Positions 6,369-12,581 of a stretch of DNA of 12,581 bases are shown here, piece by piece. Positions within the stretch are counted from its first letter, which is position 1. Each line of letters opens with the position of its first letter. Source of the DNA: Paracoccaceae bacterium (GTDB lineage Bacteria; Pseudomonadota; Alphaproteobacteria; Rhodobacterales; Rhodobacteraceae); contig SKMI01000094.1 of NCBI GenBank assembly GCA_007121115.1, forward strand, positions 1-12,581, read 5' to 3'. Made by a program: the position numbers and the translations under genes. A model generated the notes under the pieces. It was given only the letters and a program-made list of their open reading frames with translations, was not told the DNA's origin and did no database searches.

Positions 6369-7325
6369 ATGCTGAGCCGGACGGCGACCAATCTGTTCTG
6401 GCTGGCGCGCTACATGGAGCGGGCCGAGACGGCGGCACGGCTGATGGCGGTGGGCGAGCGCATGTCGCTGATCCCCAGCACCTGCGGGTCGGGCTATCGC
6501 AGCGAGTGGGTGCCGCTGTTGCAGGCCAATGGCAGCTTTGCCATGTTCGAGGCCAAGTACCGCGACCCGGTGCAGCGCAATGTCGAGAGCTTCATGTTCT
6601 TTGACCGCGACAATCCGGGCTCGGTCGCGTCCTGTGTTTCGGCGGCGCGCGAAAACGCGCGGATCGTGCGCACGGCGCTGACCAGTCAGGTCTGGGACGC
6701 GCTCAACACCGCCTATCAGGAGTTGATGGCGCTGGAGCGGACCGAACGCTCGGGCCTCCCGCTGACGCGGCTGACGGACTGGACCCTGCGCAATTGCGCG
6801 CTGGTGCGCGGGGCGATTGATGCGACACAGTTGCGCAATGATGGGCATGATTTCATGAACATTGGCTATTATCTGGAGCGCGCGGATAACACCGCGCGGC
6901 TGGTGGATGTGAAATACTATGTGCTGCTGCCGCGCGTGGACTTCGTGGGCTCGGGGCTGGACAATTACCAGTGGACCACGCTTCTGCGCGCGCTCTCGGC
7001 GCATCGGGCCTTTCACTGGGCCTATGGTGGCGAGGTGACGGCGGCCAAGATCGCGCATTTCCTGATCCTGAACCGGCAGTCGCCACGCTCGCTGCTGACC
7101 AGCGTGCAAGGCGCGTGCGACCATCTGGACCGGCTGGCGCGCCGTTACGGGCGGACGACGCGGGCGCAGACGCAGGCGCGCGCGATGCTGGCGGGGCTGG
7201 CGGAACTGAGCATCGACGAGGTGTTCGACGACGGGTTGCACGAGTTCCTGACCCGGTTCATCGGTGATATCTCGGACCTTGGCGGTGCGGTGTTCGACAC
7301 TTACCTGAGCGGAGATCTGCGATGA
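6369..7325 (+). CDS. Alpha-E domain protein (DUF403)
   Basis: This is an all-helical protein of 318 residues, full length for the alpha-E family, which almost always accompanies circularly permuted ATP-grasp enzymes. The N-terminus LSRTATNLFWLARYMERAE is the family hallmark. The ERA-type helix appears twice: YMERAETAARL at residues 15-25 and YLERADNTARL at 168-178, suggesting an internal duplication of a conserved acidic/arginine helix. Biochemical function is not established; a role as partner or second catalytic component of the ATP-grasp enzyme in making an amide or peptide product is a published comparative-genomics proposal. The ATG at 6369 begins the conserved domain, but only G-rich sequence (GGGGGCGGGG) precedes it, not a canonical ribosome binding site. 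Its stop overlaps the next start by 4 bp (ATGA, 7322-7325), indicating translational coupling with the transglutaminase gene. No signal peptide. Confidence 0.94.
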   Translation: MLSRTATNLFWLARYMERAETAARLMAVGERMSLIPSTCGSGYRSEWVPLLQANGSFAMFEAKYRDPVQRNVESFMFFDRDNPGSVASCVSAARENARIVRTALTSQVWDALNTAYQELMALERTERSGLPLTRLTDWTLRNCALVRGAIDATQLRNDGHDFMNIGYYLERADNTARLVDVKYYVLLPRVDFVGSGLDNYQWTTLLRALSAHRAFHWAYGGEVTAAKIAHFLILNRQSPRSLLTSVQGACDHLDRLARRYGRTTRAQTQARAMLAGLAELSIDEVFDDGLHEFLTRFIGDISDLGGAVFDTYLSGDLR

Positions 7326-8149
7326 TCCTGACCATCGCGCATGACACGGTGTATCGCTATGATCAGCCCATGCGCGGGGTGGTCCAGAGCCAGCGGCTGA
7401 CCCCGGCCCGGTTTGACGGCCAGCGGGTGATCGACTGGGTGGTTGAAGTGCGGGGGGATGACGGCGCGCAGATCGTCCAGGGCGGCGGGTTCCGCGACGG
7501 GGCGGGCGACTGGGTGCAGGGCTGCACGGTCGTCGGCCCGGTGCGCGAGGTCGTGGTTTCGGTCCGGGGCATGGTGGAGACCACCAACCTGTCCGGCGTG
7601 CTGCGCGGGCACCGCGAGCGTATCCGCCCCGAGGTGTATCTGACTTGCACGCCCGCGACGGCGGCGGATTCGGGGTTGCGCGACCTGGCGCAGGACGCCA
7701 CCGTCGGGATCGGTGGCGCGCTGGACCGCGCCCATGCGCTGGCCGGGGCCATCCGCAAGGCCATCGTCTATCGCCCCGGCGTGACCGAGGCGCATACCAC
7801 CGCCGCCGAGGCGCTGGCGCTGGGCGAAGGGGTGTGCCAGGACCATGCGAATGCGATGGTCGGGGCCGCGATCAGCCTCGGCATGCCGGCGCGCTATGTC
7901 TCGGGCTACCTGCAGGCGACCGAGGACGGCGCCCCGCACGAGGCTGCGCATGCCTGGGCCGAGGTCTGGGTGCCGGACCTGGGGTGGGTCGGCTTCGATG
8001 CCTCGAACGGTGTCTGCCCGGATGACCACTATGTGCGGCAGGGCTCGGGGCGGGATGCGCGCGAGGCGGCGCCCATCCGCGGCATTGCGCGCGGTCCGGG
8101 CCGCGAGGAGATGGACGTGAAGGTTGCGGTCGAGGTGGCGCAACAGTAA
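7322..8149 (+). CDS. Transglutaminase-like cysteine peptidase family protein
   Basis: A bacterial transglutaminase-like protein of 275 residues. The N-terminal beta domain typical of this group (Bact_transglu_N) covers about residues 1-90, starting MILTIAHDTVYRYDQP. The transglutaminase core follows at about 110-250. The catalytic triad is intact: C172 in GEGVCQDHA, H210 in AAHAWAEVW and D226 in GWVGFDASNG. In bacteria such domains are more often cysteine peptidases or amidases than protein cross-linkers. Here the likely target is an isopeptide or amide bond made by the ATP-grasp/alpha-E pair, but this is inference from context. The ATG overlaps the alpha-E stop by 4 bp and has GGAGA (7311-7315) 6 nt upstream. 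There is no signal peptide or membrane segment, so it should be cytoplasmic with its neighbours. The 47-bp gap to the Anbu gene supports one transcript. Confidence 0.95.
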   Translation: MILTIAHDTVYRYDQPMRGVVQSQRLTPARFDGQRVIDWVVEVRGDDGAQIVQGGGFRDGAGDWVQGCTVVGPVREVVVSVRGMVETTNLSGVLRGHRERIRPEVYLTCTPATAADSGLRDLAQDATVGIGGALDRAHALAGAIRKAIVYRPGVTEAHTTAAEALALGEGVCQDHANAMVGAAISLGMPARYVSGYLQATEDGAPHEAAHAWAEVWVPDLGWVGFDASNGVCPDDHYVRQGSGRDAREAAPIRGIARGPGREEMDVKVAVEVAQQ

Positions 8150-8196
8150 GCCGGGCCTCAGCCCTTCGGGCGGGCGGGAATGAAGAGGCAAAGCGC

Positions 8197-8919
8197 ATGA
8201 CCTATTGCGTCGGGCTGCTGCTGCGGCAAGGGATCGTGCTGTTGTCGGACACGCGGACCAATGCCGGGCTGGACAATATCGCCACCTATCGCAAGATGTT
8301 TGTGTTCGAGGAGCCAGGCGAGCGGGTCATCGCCATCCTGACGGCGGGCAGCCTGTCGGTGACGCAGACCACGCTGGCGCGACTGGAGGAGGCCGTGCAG
8401 GACGACAGCGGCGAGGCGCCCAGCATCCTGTCCGCGCCGACCATGCTGCAGGTCGCCGAGATCGTCGGTCGCACGCTCAATGCCGTGGGGCAGGACGTGG
8501 CGCAGAAGCTCGACAGCATGGGGCAGGGGGCCAGCGCCTCGCTGATCGTGGCGGGGCAGCGCAAGGGCGGGGCGATGCGGATGTTTCTGGTCTACCCCGA
8601 GGGCAATTTCATCGAGGCGACCGAGGACACGCCCTATCTGCAGATCGGCGAGCACAAGTATGGCAAGCCGATCCTGGACCGCGTGATCAAGCCGGACACG
8701 CCGCTGGCCGATGCCGAGAAGGCGGTGCTATTGTCGATGGACAGCACCTTGCGGTCGAACCTGTCGGTAGGGATGCCGCTGGATCTGGCGGTGATCGAGC
8801 GCGATGCCTGCCGGGTGCGCAGCCAGCGCCGGATCGAGGCCGGGGACGCGGGGTTCGCGGCCATGTCCGAGGCCTGGTCGCAGGCATTGCGCGAGGCGTT
8901 CCGGCGCATCACGCTGTAA
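8197..8919 (+). CDS. anbu: Anbu, proteasome-type (HslV-like) threonine protease
   Basis: Ancestral beta-subunit (Anbu) protein, an Ntn-hydrolase related to HslV and 20S proteasome beta subunits, 240 residues as usual. It opens MTYCVGLLLRQGIVLLSDTR. Removal of the initiator Met exposes the nucleophile Thr (mature T1). D17 (in LSDTR) and the lysine at mature position 32 (in YRKMF, equivalent to proteasome K33) complete the Thr-Asp-Lys set. There is no propeptide, as in HslV. The C-terminal half (DTPYLQIGEHKYGKPILDR, DLAVIERDACRVRSQRRIEAGD) is typical of Anbu. Known Anbu proteins form open ring or helical assemblies, and native substrates are not established. No ATPase unfoldase (HslU-like) is encoded next to it, so it may act on peptides or unfolded or tagged substrates. 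AAGAGG (8183-8188) lies 8 nt before the ATG. It is the last gene of the four-gene operon, followed by a large hairpin at 8948-9002. Confidence 0.95.
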   Translation: MTYCVGLLLRQGIVLLSDTRTNAGLDNIATYRKMFVFEEPGERVIAILTAGSLSVTQTTLARLEEAVQDDSGEAPSILSAPTMLQVAEIVGRTLNAVGQDVAQKLDSMGQGASASLIVAGQRKGGAMRMFLVYPEGNFIEATEDTPYLQIGEHKYGKPILDRVIKPDTPLADAEKAVLLSMDSTLRSNLSVGMPLDLAVIERDACRVRSQRRIEAGDAGFAAMSEAWSQALREAFRRITL

Positions 8920-8947
8920 GACGCAACGTGGAATGACATACGTGGAA

Positions 8948-9002
8948 GGCGCCCCCAGGGTGTCCCTTACGCCCGCGCGCCCCGACACCCTTCGGGGGCG
9001 CC
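8948..9002 (+). terminator. Large imperfect hairpin after the Anbu gene, likely operon terminator
   Basis: Nine base pairs (8948-8956 GGCGCCCCC with 8994-9002 GGGGGCGCC) and seven base pairs (8958-8964 GGGTGTC with 8984-8990 GACACCC) form one stem with a small internal loop (A against TTC) and a 19-nt apical loop. It starts 28 nt after the Anbu stop. There is no T run, so classical Rho-independent termination is not certain; mRNA end protection or a dispersed repeat is also possible. Confidence 0.5.
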
Positions 9003-9024
9003 GCCCCTGCCTGCGCAGGGGCGG
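9001..9024 (+). other. Second perfect hairpin, partly exclusive with the first
   Basis: CCGCCCCTGC (9001-9010) pairs perfectly with 9015-9024 around a CTGC loop: 10 bp, 4-nt loop. Its first two bases are also the last two of the larger hairpin at 8948-9002, so the full stems compete slightly at the junction. It is followed by AATTGCC, with no T run. The remaining spacer 9025-9165 shows no gene; CCAAATTGG at 9052-9060 is a short palindrome of unknown meaning. Confidence 0.6.
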
Positions 9025-9165
9025 AATTGCCGGGCTCTGCGGCTTGGCACCCCAAATTGGCCCGGCGCTGGCTCACGGGGCGCGCGCGGACGTGATCGGA
9101 CAGCGGAATCAGCGGCTTCCGGCGTGCACTGGCCGCGTGCTAAGCTTTGCATCGGAAATCGCCGC

Positions 9166-9173
9166 GGAGGAGA
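9166..9173 (+). promoter_or_regulatory. Strong ribosome binding site deciding the AsmA-family start
   Basis: GGAGGAGA, close to the ideal anti-16S match, ends 3 nt before the ATG at 9177, with the GGAGG core 6 nt from it. This favours 9177 over the in-frame upstream start at 9147, which would place this site inside the coding region and add a charged HRKSPRRR extension. Confidence 0.8.
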
Positions 9174-9176
9174 ACC

Positions 9177-11171
9177 ATGCGCTGGCTTGTGCGTCTCTTG
9201 GGTGTTGTGGTGTCGCTGGCGCTGCTGGCGGGGCTGGCGCTGTTCCTGATCCCCACCGAGCGCATTGCCGGGCTGGTGGCGCAGCGTTTTGCCGCCGAGA
9301 CCGGGCGCGAACTGGTGATCGAGGGGGTAGTACGCCCCTCGATCTATCCGTTGATCGGCGTGCGCATGGAAGAGGTGCGTCTGGCCAATGCCGACTGGTC
9401 GGACGCGCCGACCATGGTGCGGGCCGAGGTAGTGGACGTCGGCCTCGATGTGGCCGCGCTCTGGGCAGGGGATATCGTGATCCGGCGGCTGGAGTTGCGC
9501 GCGCCCGACGTGCTGCTGGAGCGCAATGCCGCGGGGCAGGAGAATTGGGCGATCTCCTGGGGTGCTGTCTCGGACCCGGCGCCGGACGAGCCGACCTCCG
9601 ACGCCCCGGCGCCCGCGCGGACCCTGGCGCTTGATCTGGCCGAAATCAGCGACGGACGCTTGCGGTTCCGGGACGCCGGTGCCGGGATCGACATGGTGGC
9701 CGAGGCGGTGGCCGGCACGCTGCGGCTGCCCGCGCTGGACCGCGAAGCCAGCCTGCGGCTGAGCGGGCGCATGAACGGCCAGCCTTTTACGGTGCAGGCA
9801 CAGGCGGGTCAGCCCGGCGCGCTTCTGGACGGGCGGGTGAGCGCCGTGGCGTTGAGCGGCGAGGCGGCGGGGGCCTCTTTCGGGTTCGACGGCCGCGCGG
9901 GCGGAACCCCGCTGGCGCTTGAGGGGCAGGTCGATCTGGACCTGCCAGCGCTGGGTCCGGTGCTGGCGTTTCTGGGCCAGAGCGGGGCGGACCTGCCGCA
10001 GGGTGTGGCGCCGCTGCGTTTCTCGGGGGCGGTGACGCGCGCGGCCTCGGGCACGATCCATGCGCGAGAGGCGCGGCTGCGCGCCGGGGCGAATGCGCTG
10101 AGCGGGGCCGCCGACCTGCGGTTGGACGGGGCCCGCCCGCAACTGACTGCGCAACTGAGTGCGGAGGCGCTGGACCTGCGGCCCTTGACCGGGGGCGGGA
10201 ATGGTGCTGGGCACAATGGCGCGCCGGGCTGGTCCCGCGCGCCCCTGAACCTGGCCGCGCTGGGGGCGTTGGATGCGGATGTGACGCTTTCGGCGCCGTC
10301 GATCGAGACCGGGGCGGTGCGGCTGGGACCGACCCGGTTGGGGCTCAGGATCAACAACGCTCGCGCGGTGTTCGATCTGCGCGAGGTACGGCTCTTCGAT
10401 GGCGGGCTTTCGGGCGAGTTCGTGCTGAACGGGCGCGGCGGGGGCTCGGTGGGCGGCGATCTGCGCGCCTCGGACGTGGCGCTGTTGCCGCTCCTGCGCG
10501 ATCTGGCTGGGGTTGAACGGTTGCAAGGGCAGGGCAGCGCGCAGGTGCGGTTCCTGGGCGTGGGCAATTCCATGCACGCGATCATGAGCAGCCTGTCGGG
10601 CGAGGGGCGGATCGATCTGGGGCAGGGGGAGATCCTGGGCCTCGACCTGGCGGGGATGCTGCGCACGCTGGACATGAGCTACATGGGCGAAGGGGCGCGC
10701 ACGGTCTATGACCGCGTGACCGGCAGCTTCACCATGGACGGGGGCGTGCTGCGCAATGATGACCTGCGGCTGGAGGCCTCGCGGCTGAGCGTGTCCGGGC
10801 GCGGGACGGTGGGGATCGGCGAGCGGGTGCTGAACTACCGCGTGGTCCCGGAAGCGATGCGCGACCCCGAGACGGGGGATGCGCTGCGCGTGCCGCTGCT
10901 GATCACCGGGCCATGGGACGCGCCGCGCTTCCGGCTGGACCTGGAAGCGCTGGCCGAGGAGCGGCTGCGCGAAGAGGCGGCGCGGCTGGAGGAACTGGCC
11001 CGCGAAGAGGCGCGGCGACGCGAGGAAGAACTGCGCGAACGCGCCGAGCGGGAGCTGCAGGACCGGCTGGGCGTCGAGCGCGAGGAGGGCGAATCGCTCG
11101 AGGATGCGGCGCGGCGGCGGCTGCAGGACGAGATCGGGCGCGGGCTGGGGCGGCTTCTCGGCAGCGATTGA
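9177..11171 (+). CDS. AsmA-family inner-membrane-anchored protein with charged helical C-terminus
   Basis: 664 residues. One N-terminal membrane segment (about residues 7-25) anchors it, followed by the AsmA N-terminal signature (IPTERIAGLVAQRFAAETGRELVIEG, then IYPLIGVRMEEVRLANADWS). A long beta-rich middle follows, then the AsmA C-terminal region around GLDLAGMLRTLDMSYMGEGARTVYDRVTGSFTM. AsmA-like proteins are thought to span or face the periplasm and to take part in outer-membrane assembly or lipid movement between membranes; substrate specificity cannot be told here. The last 75 or so residues (about 590-660) are an extreme Arg/Glu/Leu helix (EERLREEAARLEELAREEAR and similar), probably a coiled coil or single alpha helix, placed after the family domain. 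The start at 9177 is set by GGAGGAGA. The gene is separated from the Anbu operon by 257 bp of hairpin-rich sequence and is probably its own transcript. It converges on the beta-oxidation gene 28 bp away. Confidence 0.9.
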   Translation: MRWLVRLLGVVVSLALLAGLALFLIPTERIAGLVAQRFAAETGRELVIEGVVRPSIYPLIGVRMEEVRLANADWSDAPTMVRAEVVDVGLDVAALWAGDIVIRRLELRAPDVLLERNAAGQENWAISWGAVSDPAPDEPTSDAPAPARTLALDLAEISDGRLRFRDAGAGIDMVAEAVAGTLRLPALDREASLRLSGRMNGQPFTVQAQAGQPGALLDGRVSAVALSGEAAGASFGFDGRAGGTPLALEGQVDLDLPALGPVLAFLGQSGADLPQGVAPLRFSGAVTRAASGTIHAREARLRAGANALSGAADLRLDGARPQLTAQLSAEALDLRPLTGGGNGAGHNGAPGWSRAPLNLAALGALDADVTLSAPSIETGAVRLGPTRLGLRINNARAVFDLREVRLFDGGLSGEFVLNGRGGGSVGGDLRASDVALLPLLRDLAGVERLQGQGSAQVRFLGVGNSMHAIMSSLSGEGRIDLGQGEILGLDLAGMLRTLDMSYMGEGARTVYDRVTGSFTMDGGVLRNDDLRLEASRLSVSGRGTVGIGERVLNYRVVPEAMRDPETGDALRVPLLITGPWDAPRFRLDLEALAEERLREEAARLEELAREEARRREEELRERAERELQDRLGVEREEGESLEDAARRRLQDEIGRGLGRLLGSD

Positions 11172-11175
11172 AGGG

Positions 11176-11196
11176 GGCGGGTGTGTCGACCCCGCC
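11176..11196. terminator. Short hairpin between convergent AsmA and beta-oxidation genes
   Basis: GGCGGG (11176-11181) pairs with CCCGCC (11191-11196) around a 9-nt loop containing GTCGAC. It occupies most of the 28-bp gap between the two stop codons and could serve both strands, but has no T run on either side and is short. Confidence 0.3.
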
Positions 11197-11199
11197 TGA

Positions 11200-12581
11200 T
11201 CAGTCCTTGTTGAGGCTGGCGAAGAGGGTCCCGCGCCGGACCAGATCGGTCAGGAGCGGCGCAGGGGTCCAGAAGAACGGATCTTCAGCGGCGAAGCCTT
11301 CGATCCGGGTCAGCAGAGCGTCCAGCCCCTGCGTGTCGGCCCAGTGCATCGGTCCGCCGCGCCAGCGCGGGAAGCCGTAGCCCAGCAGCAGTGTCACATC
11401 CACGTCGAGCGGTCGGCGGGCGATGCCTTCGCCGACGATCCGCGCGCCTTCGTTGACCATGGCGGCCATGTAACGCGCGACGATCTCCTCGGCCTCGAAG
11501 GCGCGTGGGGTGATGCCGCGTTCTGCGCGCTCGGCGGCGATCAGGGGGGGGACGTCCGGGTTGGGGGCGGGGCTGTCCCCGTCATGCAGGTAGTAGCCGC
11601 GCCCGCGCTTGCGGCCGAGCCAGCCGCGATCGACCATCGCATCGCCCCAGCGCGGGACGCGTTCGCGCTTGTCGCGCGTGGGGGCCAGCCGCGCCCGTGT
11701 GGCCGCGCCGATGTCCAGCCCGGCGAGGTCCTGCACTGCAAAGGGACCCATTGCCAGGCCGAAATTCTCCAGCGCCGCATCGACCTCCCATGGGCTGGCG
11801 CCATCCAGCACCATGTGATCGGCGGCGGTGCGGCAGGCCAGCAGGATGCGGTTGCCGATGAACCCGTCGCAGACGCCCGCGCGCACCGCCACCTTGTCCA
11901 ACCGCCGCGCCAGCGCAAAGCCGGTGGCCACGACCTCGGGCGCGGTCTGCGCGGGCACCACCACCTCCAGCAGCCGCATGACATGGGCAGGGGCGAAGAA
12001 ATGCAGCCCCAGCACATCCGCCGGGCGGGTTGTGGCGGCGGCGATGGCGTCGATGTCCAGATACGAGGTATTGGTCGCCAGCACCGCACCGTGGCGGCAG
12101 TGGCGGTCCAGTCCAGTGAAGACCGCGCGCTTGGCCTCCATGGATTCGAACACGGCTTCGATGACCAGATCGGCCTCGGCCAGCGCGGTGTAATCCGTCG
12201 CGGTGCGGAAGGCGTGGGCCAGTCGGCGGTCGCGCGCCTCGGCGTCCAGCTTGCCGCGTTTCACCGCGCCCGCCAGCAGCCCCGACACGGTGTCGCGGGC
12301 GCGCGTGGCGGCCTCCGTGTCCCGTTCCACCAGCGTCACGTCCAGCCCCGCCCGCAGCGCCGCCCCCGCGATGCCGCTGCCCATGGTGCCGCCGCCGACG
12401 ATGCCGATGCGGTCATGCGCACGGGGGGTCTGATCGCGGAGTTCGGGCAGGCGGGGGGCCGCGCGTTCGGCGAGGAAGGCATGGACCAGCGCGGCGCGCT
12501 GCGGGCTGTCCATCAGCTTCAGGAAATACCGCCGCTCCAGCGCCAGCGCGTCGTCGAAAGGCAGCGCCGCGCCCTGCACGA
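11200..12581 (-). CDS. FadB/FadJ-type multifunctional enoyl-CoA hydratase/3-hydroxyacyl-CoA dehydrogenase (5' part outside window)
   Basis: The reading frame runs off the right edge; the GTG at 12579 is an internal valine codon. About 460 C-terminal residues are visible. First comes the linker after the missing crotonase domain (ALERRYFLKLMDSPQRAALV, about 12420-12570). Next is the NAD-binding Rossmann domain with IGIVGGGTMGSGIA (about 12371-12411). The catalytic-histidine stretch GLHFFAPAHVMRLLEVV (H codon near 12007) follows. Then comes the first 3HCDH C-terminal domain with CDGFIGNRILL (about 11849-11878), and a second with GYGFPRWRGGPMHWAD (about 11337-11384). Two C-terminal domains plus the linker fit the fused beta-oxidation enzyme, which hydrates trans-2-enoyl-CoA and oxidises 3-hydroxyacyl-CoA with NAD+, and not a single-domain dehydrogenase. 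Whether it is closer to FadB or FadJ cannot be decided without the N-terminus. The thiolase partner would be expected upstream on the minus strand, outside the window. The stop is TGA at 11200-11202. Confidence 0.94.
   Translation of the reverse strand, partial: VQGAALPFDDALALERRYFLKLMDSPQRAALVHAFLAERAAPRLPELRDQTPRAHDRIGIVGGGTMGSGIAGAALRAGLDVTLVERDTEAATRARDTVSGLLAGAVKRGKLDAEARDRRLAHAFRTATDYTALAEADLVIEAVFESMEAKRAVFTGLDRHCRHGAVLATNTSYLDIDAIAAATTRPADVLGLHFFAPAHVMRLLEVVVPAQTAPEVVATGFALARRLDKVAVRAGVCDGFIGNRILLACRTAADHMVLDGASPWEVDAALENFGLAMGPFAVQDLAGLDIGAATRARLAPTRDKRERVPRWGDAMVDRGWLGRKRGRGYYLHDGDSPAPNPDVPPLIAAERAERGITPRAFEAEEIVARYMAAMVNEGARIVGEGIARRPLDVDVTLLLGYGFPRWRGGPMHWADTQGLDALLTRIEGFAAEDPFFWTPAPLLTDLVRRGTLFASLNKD

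Noticed and set aside
4856..6391. 511-residue open frame on the minus strand opposite the ATP-grasp gene
   Set aside because: It is antisense to a gene with clear family motifs, its translation is rich in His/Arg/Gln/Pro without recognisable domains, and such shadows are expected from high GC3.
8161..8171. GCCC-TTC-GGGC mini-hairpin before the Anbu gene
   Set aside because: A 4-bp stem is expected by chance in this GC content.
8967..10577. 536-residue open frame on the minus strand opposite the AsmA-family gene
   Set aside because: Low-complexity Arg/His/Gln/Pro translation, antisense to a convincing AsmA protein, no ribosome binding site or domain.

Overview
The window is very GC-rich double-stranded DNA with the codon bias and gene content of an alphaproteobacterium, most likely of the Rhodobacterales (Roseobacter/Paracoccus-like). 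The pointers are the high GC3, the set of protein families, and a hairpin-rich intergenic element ending in a 'gggtattttgggcaagatgaa'-like tail, a type of repeat I associate with that group. No tRNA, rRNA, CRISPR array, insertion sequence or phage gene was seen, so this looks like ordinary chromosomal backbone. It encodes eight genes: six complete and two cut by the window edges.

Layout. Positions 1-220 hold the 3' end of a small protein (possibly DUF3592-like). Positions 287-2557 (+) hold a form-II (CoxL-like) molybdopterin subunit of the xanthine/CO dehydrogenase family, without its usual FAD and iron-sulfur partners in view. It converges on pepF (2732-4555, -), an M3B oligoendopeptidase F, and a perfect 11-bp hairpin lies between them.

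The central part (4820-8919, +) is a four-gene operon: a circularly permuted type-2 ATP-grasp enzyme, an alpha-E (DUF403) protein, a transglutaminase-like cysteine peptidase, and Anbu, the 'ancestral beta-subunit' proteasome-type protease. This is a recurring bacterial gene association whose substrate and chemistry remain unsettled. A reasonable reading is that the ATP-grasp/alpha-E pair builds an amide or peptide product or tag, while the transglutaminase-like enzyme and the Anbu threonine protease cleave or process it or tagged proteins. All active-site residues I could check are present. The second and third genes overlap by 4 bp (ATGA), and the first and second are separated by a structured repeat. 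This operon is the most interesting part of the window.

Downstream, a hairpin-rich spacer of about 260 bp (8920-9176) separates the operon from an AsmA-family inner-membrane-anchored protein (9177-11171, +) with an unusual charged helical C-terminal tail. That gene converges, 28 bp away, on the 3' part of a FadB/FadJ-type multifunctional fatty-acid beta-oxidation enzyme (11200 to beyond the window end, -).

Promoter-like sequences are proposed before coxL-like, pepF and the Anbu operon. The first two share the pattern TTGCCT-17 bp-TAGG. These are by-eye matches only.
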